Source: Gracilariopsis chorda (lineage: Eukaryota > Rhodophyta > Florideophyceae > Gracilariales > Gracilariaceae). From it: DNA of 64,000 nt. The notes under the pieces were generated by a model. It did not search any database and was not told the DNA's origin. It worked only from the letters and a program-made list of their open reading frames with translations. Positions 33,629 through 44,291 of the stretch are shown here, piece after piece (position 1 is the first letter of the stretch; every line of letters starts with the position of its first letter). The position numbers were made by a program, and so were the translations under genes. The stretch spans positions 186,001-250,000 of the forward strand of contig NBIV01000006.1 of assembly GCA_003194525.1 (NCBI GenBank), given 5' to 3'.

Positions 33629-34729
33629 ATGTCCCTCTTCACCCGCGTATCCGCAGTGAGCGCAACTCTGCGCCGGGCGATGTCCACATCTGCAGCCCCG
33701 GTTCGCGTCGGCATTATCGGCGCGGGGCGCATTGGACAAGTACATGCCAAGGCTATCACCGCCATGCATGGCGCAGAGGTCGCCACTATTGCCGATCCGT
33801 TTGAGAAATTCGGATTGGCAGCTGCAGAAACCTTCAACACCAAGTACACACCCAATTGGGAAGATATGCTCGCTGATGATAAGATTGATGGTATCGTAAT
33901 TGGGTCTCCTACTCCCTTCCACGCGGAACAGATCATAAAGAGTGCGGAAGCAGGTAAAGCTATTATGTGCGAGAAACCTATCTCTAATGATCTCGCTACC
34001 ATTGACAAGTGCCTCGATGTCGTTGAAAAGACAAACGCCCGCCTTCTTATTGGCTTCCAGCGTCGATTTGACGCCAACTTCAAGGAAGTAAACAAGCAGG
34101 TAGCAAACGGGGCAGTCGGAGAGGTTAGAATGTTCCAGATCAACTCCCGCGATCCGGCCCCACCACCAGCCGAGTACCTCGCAAGCTCCGGAGGTATCTT
34201 CCTAGACATGATGAGCCATGATTTCGATCAAGCTAGATTCTGTGTTGGTGCTGAAATCGAGGAAGTGTTTGTCGCCGGAAAGGCATTCGAAGAAGCAGCA
34301 CAACAGGCGAATGATTTGGACACCGTCCTTGTCATGCTCAAGATGTCCAATGGTGCCATTGGTACGATTGGTAATTCCCGCAGATGTGCGTATGGGTACG
34401 ACCAGCGTATCGAAGTGTTTGGAAGTGCGGGTATGCTTTCCAGCAATAACAGAACTCCACATACAGTTAACTTCAGTAACGAAGGCGCTATTTCGTCTGC
34501 GCTCCCCTATTCATTCTTCATGGATCGATACGCGCTGGCATACTCTGGCGTGATGGAAGCCTTTGTGAAGATGATTCGTGAAGGAACGCCCCCTCCGGTC
34601 ACTGGTTTGGATGGCCGAGCTCCAATTGTGGCAGCAATGGCTGCAGACAAATCTGTTAAGGAAGGTCGCCCTGTTCGTCTCGCTGAAGTTGATATCATTG
34701 GTACCTCCTCCCAATCAGCTCAAGCCTAA
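33629..34729 (+). CDS. Inositol 2-dehydrogenase-like oxidoreductase (GFO/IDH/MocA)
   Basis: A 366-residue NAD(P)-dependent oxidoreductase closest in pattern to myo-inositol 2-dehydrogenase (IolG), which oxidises inositol to scyllo-inosose. The Rossmann motif is VGIIGAGRIGQVHAKAI. Next come GIVIGSPTPFHAEQI and the family's EKP motif in MCEKPIS (Lys is catalytic). The substrate block is GGIFLDMMSHDFDQARF, with the Asp and His expected for catalysis. Residues 1-22 (MSLFTRVSAVSATLRRAMST) are basic and hydroxylated, like a mitochondrial targeting peptide. The ATG at 33629 begins this peptide; an in-frame start 11 codons earlier adds little. No intron. It sits between two divergent copies of a secreted cysteine-rich family. 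The family has many substrates, so inositol is likely but not certain. Confidence 0.85.
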   Translation: MSLFTRVSAVSATLRRAMSTSAAPVRVGIIGAGRIGQVHAKAITAMHGAEVATIADPFEKFGLAAAETFNTKYTPNWEDMLADDKIDGIVIGSPTPFHAEQIIKSAEAGKAIMCEKPISNDLATIDKCLDVVEKTNARLLIGFQRRFDANFKEVNKQVANGAVGEVRMFQINSRDPAPPPAEYLASSGGIFLDMMSHDFDQARFCVGAEIEEVFVAGKAFEEAAQQANDLDTVLVMLKMSNGAIGTIGNSRRCAYGYDQRIEVFGSAGMLSSNNRTPHTVNFSNEGAISSALPYSFFMDRYALAYSGVMEAFVKMIREGTPPPVTGLDGRAPIVAAMAADKSVKEGRPVRLAEVDIIGTSSQSAQA

Positions 34730-35611
34730 GAACACGCTTGAGTCCATTTCTCATTTCCTTCTATTTCACTTCTGTCGAGATACGCCCCTACTCGCCATCA
34801 TGGATCAAAAGAAAAGTAAGTTCTGCTACCATATTGGTCTTGCCGTAGAAAATATGTGGCTGCCATAAACATTTTGCATGCGGTTGCACTTTTGATATCG
34901 TGCCCCTCTAGAAACGTGGAAGCAGAGTAACTTATTGAATTGTAATCGCTCGGGTTTCAAGCGAACTTTGAAAGCTGAAACATCTCTTCTGCTACCGTCT
35001 TAGGGACGTGGCCAGGACGTCAGGACCTTGTCAGCTCCATCCTGATAGATTGTTCCTAAGATTTTTTTTTCGTACTAATGAATCAAGTCGACTTTTTTCA
35101 GCTCTCTAATTCCTGACCTATCTTCCACGCTCAGTGTTTAATGAAGTAAACTGGGTCGTTTTAATGCTTGGAATATTATGGATCACTAGGCATCATACGA
35201 TGCTACTTTCCTTGAGAGGCCGGTCTCGACCGTGTATGAAGCTCAATATGATGGAGCGGTTCAGTGAGTTACCGAATGTTCAAAGGGTTATCCATACGTA
35301 CAACCCTTAACCCCTTGTTGGTTATTCGTGTTTCTGATTCGGAATACCACGAGATCAAGTAGATAACGAAACGTATCGTGGTATCAGTCTTGAATTCAGA
35401 AAGTTGGCACGAAGCAACAATGAGCTTTCTCAAGCAGATTCTGGCAAGAGCTCCCGAAAGAGCTCGTGCAAAGAATGGCCCCAGTCAGATAAATCGGTAA
35501 GAGAAACACTGGCTCTTCGAACCATTATGGAGTGTACTTATTTTGTTCCAAACTCAGGTTTGAGCTCAGCTGAGCTCTCCTTCACTTTCTCAGTTCAACA
35601 GACCAACCTCA
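34730..35611. other. Spacer with a possible mini-exon
   Basis: At 34800 an ATG in good context is followed by five codons (MDQKK) and then GTAAGT at 34816, a consensus splice donor. No second exon can be chosen with confidence. AAAGGGTTATCC and ACCCTTAACCCC motifs lie at 35281-35320. Otherwise nothing is recognised. Confidence 0.35.
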
Positions 35612-36916
35612 ATGAAAACGATGTATCTCGCTACAGCATTCTTCGTGATTCTCGTCACCCGTACTTTCGCGAGAGCTCCGAAATGCACATCAACAATAGG
35701 GCTGAATGCATTTCTCTCCACATCTTTTCTCGTAAACGCTGATCTCATACGCTTCGGCGTGCCATCAGAAGTTGTTACCAAGTATTATGACCGCGCTGTC
35801 ATGGATGTGGCCCGATTTTGCAATTGTTCATCAGTATCTGTGGATGAAACTTGTGTTCAACTAATTTTCGAAGAATCACTGGAGTTATCTCTTCTAAAAG
35901 GTGCGCTTGATGCTGATTCACTGCTTTCCAAAGGACAGAGAGACCAAGTAAGCCCAACAGCCCCAGAGAACAAGGTCAAACTATTCCCACTATACGACCC
36001 GGGGAAAACCCTTTCCGGTCTGTCCAGTACACAAACCGAGGAACTAAACAGCCATTTGACTCGCCTTTTATCCGCATCGAAGTCCGTTGTAAGCATCCAG
36101 TCAGAGTATTGGCAGAGATCCCGATTTCCTTCCGATGAGACATTCTTCCAAGACACGTATGAATCACAAAAGGCCGCATGTGGAGAATACCAAGTAGCTT
36201 CCAAAATGGACAACAGGACTTTTCCAGCCTGGGCTGCTACAGCTTATGTTATTGGTTTAGTTCAAGAGGTGAGAAAAGCACAAGGGGAAGTTTCAGCTGC
36301 GATAGACATATTAGCTGCACACGCATCCTTTGTTTTCAATGGGGCACGGTGCTACCGAGTCAACGGTTTGAAGCTTCACATCCCCGTGAGAAAAATGGAA
36401 GAGTATTTAGCAACTGCTCAGAAACTTTTGAATGAAGCTGGACAGCGCTCGCATCCCATTCCACTAAACGATATTCGCAAGGTTTCGGAAAGCTCAGCCA
36501 CTTTCTTCCCGCGCCTTGTGACAAAGTTATCGTCGCTGAGCTCAAATGGGGATGGGAGGACGGTCTTGGTTACTGACGGAACAACGATTGAACGTGCACT
36601 CGTGAACACCTTACTTATGGGCGATCCGTTGCTTTTGGGTGAAATAACTCTAGGACCTGCTGCGTATGAATGTCCAGAACGGTGGATCCGTGTTTCAAGA
36701 GTTCTGCCCCTCGCGAACATGGACGAGCAATGCTGCCCGGAAAAGTGTGAATATGCCGCATTGTCTCTGAGCGATCCTTTCTTGTATACTGTTACTCAAG
36801 AGAAATGTTGCGAACTCTGTAATTATTTCATCTGCAAAGACCACACTCTACTTCCCGAGTTGAAAATTTCAGGAGACGGTGTGGCTGCGAAGAGTCCTCT
36901 ATATGTTTCCATATAG
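35612..36916 (+). CDS. Secreted eight-cysteine family protein, unrecognised
   Basis: A 434-residue protein with a signal peptide at 1-21 (MKTMYLATAFFVILVTRTFA). I recognise no known domain. Two parts are conserved with the minus-strand relative at 31104-32425. One is a central region (WQRSRFPSDETFFQD, TAYVIGLVQEVRKA, FVFNGARC). The other is a C-terminal module with eight cysteines spaced C-x19-CC-x3-C-x19-CC-x2-C-x4-C, containing ALSLSDPFL between the CC pairs. The spacing is identical in both copies. An extracellular or cell-wall role is possible from the signal peptide and likely disulfides, but nothing shows a reaction. The frame is uninterrupted and intronless. The pair is arranged head to head around the inositol-dehydrogenase-like gene. 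Confidence 0.8.
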   Translation: MKTMYLATAFFVILVTRTFARAPKCTSTIGLNAFLSTSFLVNADLIRFGVPSEVVTKYYDRAVMDVARFCNCSSVSVDETCVQLIFEESLELSLLKGALDADSLLSKGQRDQVSPTAPENKVKLFPLYDPGKTLSGLSSTQTEELNSHLTRLLSASKSVVSIQSEYWQRSRFPSDETFFQDTYESQKAACGEYQVASKMDNRTFPAWAATAYVIGLVQEVRKAQGEVSAAIDILAAHASFVFNGARCYRVNGLKLHIPVRKMEEYLATAQKLLNEAGQRSHPIPLNDIRKVSESSATFFPRLVTKLSSLSSNGDGRTVLVTDGTTIERALVNTLLMGDPLLLGEITLGPAAYECPERWIRVSRVLPLANMDEQCCPEKCEYAALSLSDPFLYTVTQEKCCELCNYFICKDHTLLPELKISGDGVAAKSPLYVSI

Positions 36917-37938
36917 GTTCATCAAACCCTTCGTCATCCCAAATTGGCATGAATCCAGTTCGATATGCATTGTACTAGGTGTGCAAGCTATGCATCGTCA
37001 TCTAAGAGAGTACGAAAAAGCAGAATACAAACTCGCAACGTCTCAGTCTGGACAAGACACACTGAGATTGAAATAAGAGTGCTATCAACCGGTTCCAAAA
37101 CCCAAGTAGAAATGGCTATCATATCTTCTGATTCACGATTCAAGGATTATCGTTGATAGACCGTACGTAAGTAACCCTTGGACATTTTCACGTCGTTTGA
37201 ATAAAATGGTCACCTTAACAACTTGGGACCTTGCTCTTCCTGAGTGCAACAAATAACTTCTTGCCAATTGGGGGTCCTGCTTGGGAGGAGTCCGTTTACG
37301 TTTCTTTGTTTACAAATCTGAACGAAAAAAGGGAGACCATACAGCCAACGTCTCGCTAGATCATATAAACTCTCGAAAAGAGGGAGGCGTCCTTTATTTT
37401 TGCTGTATACTTCTATAATTGAAACCCAAGCGATAAAGCTACGCAGATTCTCCAAGACGTGAGGAAAAGATTAATCAATGAAGATGCAGTTAACGTATCT
37501 TTCGCTAGCTATACATCACATAAGTATGTGCTCTTGCATCTTAATGTCATAGGTTGTTCGAGATATAGTGAGTTTTGGAGAACACTTATGCAAATGAGGA
37601 TCAAATTTCGGTCGACGTCCTCGACCAGCGCTTCCTTCCTTTCGTATCTAATGCTCTGCTGATGTGCTCTTTCCACGTCTGAACTTTTTTTTCTCCTAGT
37701 TTCATGGTGTTGCTCCTCTGATTTTCTTCAGATTATGCGCTTGCATTTTGTTGTATCCAACACCTATATTTCTTATTCAGACCTGCATCGATTCATAACA
37801 AACCCTAATCCCACGAGCCGAACTGACCATGAAACAGAGTAGGGCCAACATCATATTGTGTTCAAGATATTCTTCTCCAAACAGAGACCGATTTAGCACT
37901 CGTGAGCGTACAGAAACCAGGTCTACTTCAACGAAGCG
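36917..37938. other. Spacer left of the LINE
   Basis: No gene recognised. A minus-strand stretch near 37210-37455 is open (contains LARRWLYGLPFFVQICKQR) but has no ATG and no known match. Confidence 0.4.
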
Positions 37939-40080
37939 TTGGGCTCATACAACTCGCCTTCATGCGGTGTGCCTGACTTCTCTACGATCCTGTCGGAGAG
38001 AAGCGAAATGAGTTCGCGATTGGGTCCCCAACGGAGGTTACCAACTTCAAAACCAGTAATAAATACGACGTCACAAAAATCACCGACCAAGGTAAGTATT
38101 CTTCAACTTAACTGTCGAAGTCTTCTACGCTAAGGGAAGCGCGCCAAGCTTGCAGCCACCGCCCACAAACAAGAAGCAGACATTCTATGTCTTCAAGAAA
38201 CACATCTTTAACCGCAAGACGGCACGCCAACAATCCAAGGTTACGACGCAACTGGAAGATGTGACCGATCTCTGGCGTCCTCGGACGCCGGCGGAAGAGG
38301 AGGCAGGGTCATCACGTACCAGCGCAGAGGCTTTAGCGCAGATCCTAATGAGGCCAAGTGCCTACAACCAGGAATCGAAACAGTAACTACAGCAGTGAGA
38401 ACATCGAAAGGTCTTCTCAGGATCACTAATGTGTATGTCCCACCGCAACCAGCCGCAAGTTCTTGGGCAGATCAAATCTAGGAAACCCATATGATCATAG
38501 GAGACTGCAACGTAAACGGATCGTGGTATCCGGATAGAGTACAAACGATAGGAATAGAACTAGAATACTACTCAGAGTCTACCGATAGATACATCATGAA
38601 CATAGACAACATGGCAACACAAACCGACCCCTCAACAGGGGTGCAGAGTGGAATAGACATTGCCGCCGTCCTAAGCAAGTTAATCCCATATGCAACATGA
38701 AAAGCATTAGAGACTCCGTTTTCAGACCATCACATTTGCATATCTACATTGCAAAATGGTATAGCCTCGGGAGATCGCAACGGGAAGAAGAGGTGAAAGC
38801 TGAAGTCCGCTGATTGGGCTGCATACAGCACAGAAGTCGAGAAGCTGCTGCAGGATATTCCAGACGAGTATGGCAATATTGATGCAAAAAAAGCGGCCTT
38901 CACAACCGCCTTTCTCAAAGCAGCACACGAGACTATACCGAGAGGCAAGCGAACACAAATTACTCCGTGGTGGAAAGATGAAGCATCGGAAGCAGTAGCA
39001 GCAAAGCAGGACGCCTAGCGAGAATACAGAAAGAACCCAACAGATGAAACAAAAGCCAGTTTGAATAAGATACGAAGAGATAAAGCAAGATTCATAGACA
39101 GACCGAAAAGAACAGCATGAAGAGATCTCATGTCCACCCTTTCAACAACAACCGAAGATGCTAAGCTTTAGAAGATTGCCAGAGACATTTATCAAAGCAC
39201 AGGCTCAGCTCCGTCACTCTGTCCTCCCGGTGGAGAGGAGTGGCCAGATAAGAGGCGAGCCATATGGTTTCTGAGGCACGAAATACGGAAAGGCAAGACA
39301 GGAAAGAGTATACCGGACACAAGAAACCAGTACAGGGTATTCCTTGATTCTTACCGGAATAAGACACCGCACGAGAGTCCGACAATATTCCAAATGCAAC
39401 ACTTCGAGTTCGCATTGGCAGAAATGAATCCGAAGAAGGCACCCGGCCTAGATGGAATTGAGATAGCTCTACTTCAACAGCTCCCAGACGTGGCAAAACG
39501 CAGGCTGCTGCACCTGATTAACAGGTCATTCACGAAGGGTGAAGTACCGGCGAAATGGCGGGTATCAATGCTTATATCTATTCCAAAACCTAGGCCAGAC
39601 CGTAAGTTTAGACCGATATCTCTGACATCTGTCATAGCTCGCACAGCGGTAAGGATGGTGTACAAAGTGTTCATGAAATGGCTACAACCATTCTTGCCCC
39701 ACAGCCAAGCGGGGTTTCGTATGCATAGATCAACAGAAGAGCAGATTGAAGCCTTGTGCGAAGGAATAACGCATGAATGGAATAAGAAGAGACAAACGAT
39801 GGCAATATTCTGTGACTTGTCAGCTGCGTACGACCGTGTGCCACATCACAATCTCCTGGTAAAACTGGGAAACATAAAGTGTCCGACGTTCTTATGGAGA
39901 TGGATACGGGCATTTATTATGGACCGGAGGTGGAGGTGTCGATGGAACACAGCACTAAGCTCAGAGCGTGTGGTGCCACAGGGCCTGCCGCAAGGAGGCC
40001 CACTCTCCCCCTCACTATGGATTGCCCGTAAACACACACACACTAGTAGAGCTTGTAGAAGAAGACTCTTAAGAGTGTTG
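37939..40080 (+). mobile_element. LINE (non-LTR) retrotransposon, truncated and broken
   Basis: Protein fragments follow the LINE ORF2 order. An AP-endonuclease begins with ILQLNCRSLLR and DILCLQETHL, continues with VYVPPQP and IIGDCNVN, and ends with FSDHHICIS near 38720. After a linker (TPWWKDEASEAV) the reverse transcriptase starts at about 39394: NPKKAPGLDGIE, RPISLTSVIARTAVRM, QAGFRMHRSTEEQ, CDLSAAYDRVPH and LPQGGPLSPSLW. The sequence then stops matching before the catalytic F/Y-A-D-D box, so the element is cut at about 40015. Several stops interrupt the endonuclease half, while the RT part is open for 232 codons. Apurinic endonuclease plus this RT fits the Jockey/CR1/R1-like LINE groups. 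Confidence 0.88.
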
Positions 40081-40090
40081 GACAGCAGAT

Positions 40091-40104
40091 AAGGGTTAAC
40101 CCTT
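40091..40104. repeat. AAGGGTTAACCCTT palindrome with telomere-like flanks
   Basis: A perfect 14-bp palindrome followed by TTAACCCTGCAACCCTTT. The identical 14-mer recurs at 55172-55185, and variants occur at other spacers. Confidence 0.8.
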
Positions 40105-40289
40105 TAACCCTGCAACCCTTTATCTCACGCTACGTCTTTTGCTGATTCGTTCTGCATAATCACAAGACATCAAACAGGTGGTGTTGAAATCGAGGACAGC
40201 TCATCTTGTTCGTGTATGTAGACGTGAAATTGGACTTTACATTGCTGTTGCGGTTGTCGTGGCCCCACGCTACAAGAGCACTAGATGAT

Positions 40290-41040
40290 ACTTGCGTACC
40301 AAGTGCAGTCACAACATGTTTAAGTTCCTGCAGCGCCTCTGGCCCCCTCTAGCAACAGACTACATTCCTTCTCCTAAAGTTGAAGAGTGTCTCCGCATGA
40401 ACAAACCCTTACGCGCCGACAAATGTTTCTTCGGTAGAAAATATAGCTTTCTCCTTCGGAGCCTCTTCTTCTTTCTTGTGGGTTCAGCATGCCTGATTAA
40501 CGCACGCTGATAGTGGTTTCTCATGTGAAAAACCTCTCTCTCCTCAAGAAAGCTAACAACTTTTGTGGCCACTGGCGGACTATCTCCGCTAAAGTCTTAC
40601 CTCTTCTTTCTACAGGAGCAGGGAGCTCGCGTCTTCTGGATTCCGTCCGCTAGGCGCAACGCAGCACAAAATGCTCCACATCATTGGTAGCGTGTGTGTT
40701 GCATTCGCACTGTGACGGCTTTCTTTCTGTGTAGGTAGCAATTGGATGAAGCTTCGGGGTGTGCCCTACGTAGATTTGCGACAGCGTAACTTCTGCTTTT
40801 CGAAACGATATGATGTCCTCTAGTTGTCCTGGGACATCACTGACGAAGGGTTTGGCTTTCGAAGCCGCCATTGGTAGACTCAATCCATCACAGCACCTCC
40901 TGTGCCCTGGGGACGAACTGAAACACCCCCAAAGAGTAACGTGCAAGTCTTCGCCGCGCCTCTGCGTATTCAACCAGACTTCAATACAGGCCTTCTCGCA
41001 AGGCTGTGAGTTGTCTCCGCAGGATATCACAGGGCCACTA
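40290..41040 (-). mobile_element. LINE ORF2 C-terminal fragment
   Basis: On the minus strand TLSQIYVGHTPKLHPI is followed by QCECNTHATNDVEHFVLRC. This is the C-terminal block of many LINE ORF2 proteins: a Q-x-x-x-G-H motif, then C-x-C-x-n-H-x-n-C. After a stop the frame continues with KTLAEIVRQWP and FLEEREVFH, like the usual end of ORF2. Orientation is opposite to the 37.9-40.1 kb LINE, so this is a separate relic. Confidence 0.65.
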
Positions 41041-41270
41041 GTTCACATGAACAGACCCTGCAGCGCCACAACGCCTTCTTCGGAAGAGGACAGAGCTTCC
41101 TCTCTCGGAGCCTCAGTTACACTCAATTCATCGCAACACGTCCCGTGCCCTGACGATGACGAATCGAAACACCCGCACAGGGTAAAAACGAGTCTTCGAA
41201 GCACCTCTCTCTGCGCCTTCAGCGACAGACTATAAGCCTTCTCACAAGGCCAGCCTTGAGGCTGAATTTA
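41041..41270. repeat. Degenerate tandem copy of the 40.4-41.0 kb sequence
   Basis: 41046-41115 resembles 40395-40465 (ACAAACCC/ACAGACCC, TTCTTCGG, CTTCTCCT/CTCTCGGAGCCTC). 41130-41230 resembles 40875-40990 (ACTCAATCCATC, GTGCCCTG, GAAACACCC). The LINE tail was therefore duplicated locally and has diverged. Confidence 0.6.
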
Positions 41271-43048
41271 GACTTAAGTCCGCCTCTTCCACAGAGCCAT
41301 CAGCGGCAGAAAACATTGCCTTCGTGCAGGGCTGCGCACAATCTTCTCAACTGCGCGTAAGCGCCTTTGAAGGACTTCACAGTGAAAGAAAGAACTCAAC
41401 TCTCTTCGGACATTCCCACAACCCGAAGCTTTCCAACTTCGTTTGCCTGACCAGACGACAGCTATGAATCTACTTTGTATTGTTATATTGCGTTCCATGG
41501 GCTATCGTTACACAATCCACCTGATTTCGATTAGTGGCCCGCACATACTTCCCTCTTCATAAGAACCCCAGCACCTTCGGACCCTTGGTGCATAGCATGC
41601 TTGACTGTCACACTTCAGCACTTTCGCGCTTGCGGTAGCTCTTCTCGTCCGGCTAGCTTTTAGTTCGGTTGATAGGATACTTAATATTCTGCGCCTTCTC
41701 TGCTCTCCGTTTGCGCTAACACAGAGAACTGTTTGTTTCTGAGTACATCTAGCTACGTGATGTAATGGCGCACCATGGCCCGTGCAGAACTGAGCTAACT
41801 CACTTGTGCTTTTCTTGCCTCAGCTCCGGTCTTCGCAAAGTGCCAACTCATTCAGCATTCGTCGCGCTGTTCATTCTTAGGAGAGGCCCGTAGAAGGAGG
41901 GTTCAGGTAGCTTTCTGTAGTCCCTAATTTGGTTTCTTATCTCGAGATGTGAGAAGAGAGTGGGTCAACGCGTGAGATGCGCACGCGGGAGAAAATCGGG
42001 AACGACAGGAATAGACAAAATGTGGAAGAACAACATATCCCTTTTGGCAATGACATTATTAATACACTAGCGGTAGTGTTCGATGAGCTCATCTTTTTCT
42101 GCCATTCACACACATGGGCAGCATGTTGTTGCTCTGCGAAACTAGTGGTGAAAACGGGTTGTTACTGTGAGTGGTGGTCACTGATGGCTCTCTGAGATGT
42201 TCGATAATGGAAGGCGGTACTCACATAGGTTGTATGAGGAGATGGGATGAGCAGGATGATAAAAGTGTATGAGGAGGGTATGGTCCGTCACGATTACCTT
42301 CGTAGAAAGCGTGCAAGAAGCAGGGGCTGTAGGATGACTGCACGCAAGTCGCAGGATTGAAGACGAGGAATCCAAACTGTGAAATATCACGCGACAGTGG
42401 ACTGGAGCGTAGGGTTGAGCATGCAGTTTTCGCGGTGGGTAGATGCTGCTGTGTTGTAGTATTGTTTTTTCCGGGTAGCTCGTCGAAAAAGAAAATAACA
42501 TACGGAGGTTGAAACGTTGCACAAAAACGGGTGACGGAAAATAAAGGTTTACATGTATGAAGAGTGATTTGAGAGAAGTTTGCGCGGTATTGTGTCGGCC
42601 GTGTCGGAGTTGAGAGGGCTTGGTGGATGGTGAAAGTGTTTGGATGACGGTGCTGATGGCAGGTACAGAAGTGATTTGTTTTCACGTTCCATGTTGCCGG
42701 GGCTTGGCGGTGTTGTGTTGTGTTGATCGGTGGAGAAAAGATTGATTTGAAGGATAAATGTTGGGATGTGGCAGGAGTGAGAGTTGAACAGCAAAATGGA
42801 ACAAGCACGGTGGAGGGAACATGCGGGGCGTGTTGGGATGAGGGTTTCAAGAGCGAATGGCGTTCCAAAGGCTTCCACGCCAATCGGAGACAGAAAGTGT
42901 GGTGTGTTTGGGGAGGAGGAATAGCGGGTTGTTTTTGAAATGCTGTTGCAGCGTGCAGAGGGGCAGTGTTGGTGTTGCAGGACGGTGGCGTGGCCAACAG
43001 GGCAGCTAGACTAAAAGTTGAAGTTTAATGCACAACAATCAAGGCGGA
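41271..43048. other. Spacer downstream of histone H4
   Basis: No certain gene. The minus strand is C/A-rich and keeps a 258-codon frame open (42221-42997) with low-complexity content and no known domain. I regard it as a composition effect. Confidence 0.45.
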
Positions 43049-43054
43049 TTTATT
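43049..43054 (-). terminator. Poly(A) signal of histone H4
   Basis: AATAAA on the minus strand lies about 50 bases after the H4 stop codon. The conserved histone 3' stem-loop is not seen, so this H4 message is probably polyadenylated. Confidence 0.65.
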
Positions 43055-43103
43055 GACAAGCGAAAGGGCGCAAGTGAGAAACACTACAAGAAGCGAAAGC
43101 AAG

Positions 43104-43517
43104 TTAGCCACCGAAACCGTACAAGGTCCTGCCCTGCCTCTTGAGAGCGTAAACCACATCCATGGAGACGACGGTCTTCCTGCGGGCGTGTTCGGTGTAG
43201 GTGACGGCATCGCGAATAACCGATTCCAAAAAGACCTTGAGGACGTTTCTGGTCTCTTCATAGATTAGACCTGAAATACGTTTGACTCCTCCTCGACGCG
43301 CTAGACGACGGATGGCGGGCTTGGTAATGCCCTGAATATTATCTCTTAACACCTTGCGATGACGCTTGGCACCACCCTTTCCAAGACCTTTATGATTTAG
43401 ACAGAGCGATTGGAGGGGCGAGTTAGTTGGGCTGTACATGCAAGGGGGGGAGGGGGGAGGGGGGAGTTGAACGGGGCGATGAGACTTACCTTTTCCACCT
43501 TTACCGCGACCAGACAT
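43104..43517 (-). CDS. H4: Histone H4, two exons
   Basis: The protein is core histone H4, which pairs with H3 in the nucleosome. Exon 1 (43517-43490) encodes SGRGKGGKG after the initiator Met. Exon 2 (43387-43104) continues with [20 protein letters not shown] and ends LYGFGG. The intron, 43489-43388 (102 bases), begins GTAAGT and ends AAAG. It splits the Gly codon after one base (phase 1). The spliced product has 103 codons, the normal H4 length, and the N-terminal Lys residues that carry acetylation are all present. A TATA box is about 95 bases upstream and an AATAAA follows the stop. The 5' UTR and intron hold long C runs on the coding strand. H4 genes of animals usually lack introns, whereas intron-bearing H4 is known in fungi and some algae. 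Confidence 0.97.
   Translation of the reverse strand: MSGRGKGGKGKSHRPVQLPPPPSPPCMYSPTNSPLQSLCLNHKGLGKGGAKRHRKVLRDNIQGITKPAIRRLARRGGVKRISGLIYEETRNVLKVFLESVIRDAVTYTEHARRKTVVSMDVVYALKRQGRTLYGFGG
43388..43489 (-). other. Intron of histone H4
   Basis: GTAAGT donor and AAAG acceptor. Removing it gives an exact H4 sequence. The intron contains [11 protein letters not shown] runs on the plus strand (C-rich on the coding strand). Confidence 0.95.
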
Positions 43518-43610
43518 GATTGAAGTGAGAGAGGATAGAAGCGGGGGGAGGGGGGGGGGGGGGGACGAGAGCGCGATGAGCAAGGAGGCGCGGCAGGGAA
43601 AAACGGGAGT

Positions 43611-43618
43611 TATATAAA
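43611..43618 (-). promoter_or_regulatory. TATA box of histone H4
   Basis: TTTATATAAC on the minus strand, about 95 bases before the H4 ATG. Confidence 0.65.
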
Positions 43619-44291
43619 GAGGGGTAGTGACGAAACGAAAAGGGTGAAAAAAGGGGAAAGTGAAGACAACTGCACGAAGAAGACGAGTGCACGGCGGTAC
43701 AGAAGTGCGGCGCGGCGGGCGCAGCGATTAAATAGTCAAAACACAGCGCGCAAAGCAGCGTCGAGAATGACGTGCATCCAAAAAAAAGGCAGCGCGACGC
43801 GGCGCACCATCGGCTGCGCGCGAAAGCGGCGCAGGCGGGGGGTGGGCATCGGCGAAAAGACCAATCAGAAGCGGCGAACGACAGCGCGGCCGCGGCGCGT
43901 CTGTAAGTGTTTGGACGCCGCTCGGTTTGGCGCGCAAACGGCGGCGGCGTGAGCGCATGCTCGCGCCATTTTGGGCGCCGCCGCAAAGCGCGCAGGCAGC
44001 GCAGGCAGCGCTGGCTGTGCCACGCGATCGGCAACCTACGCCGCCAAAAAGCGCGCTCAACGCGCACCGCCGCGCCCCTGTGCTCCTCTCGTCGTAATAG
44101 ATAAAGGGTTACCGCGTGCGCATCGCTCGAGTGCACTTTTTTTGTAAAATTCGCCGCCTCCCTCGCCGAGCTCGTGCGCGCATGCCGTTTTTGAGCCGCT
44201 TTCGCCATGTGCTCGATTCTGCACTACACTTGCTGTCACCCCATTGGCAGACCACTCGTTCATTCTCCCCGCGCCAAGTGTTGGTGCTTTT
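43619..44291. other. G+C-rich spacer between H4 and primase
   Basis: No gene recognised. It marks the start of the G+C-rich block. Long open frames on both strands here are due to the low number of stops in G+C-rich DNA. Confidence 0.5.

Noticed and set aside
42221..42997. 258-codon open frame on the minus strand, downstream of H4
   Set aside because: Low-complexity, C/A-rich content without domains. It lies in a strand-biased spacer where stops are rare. No signal or membrane segment.
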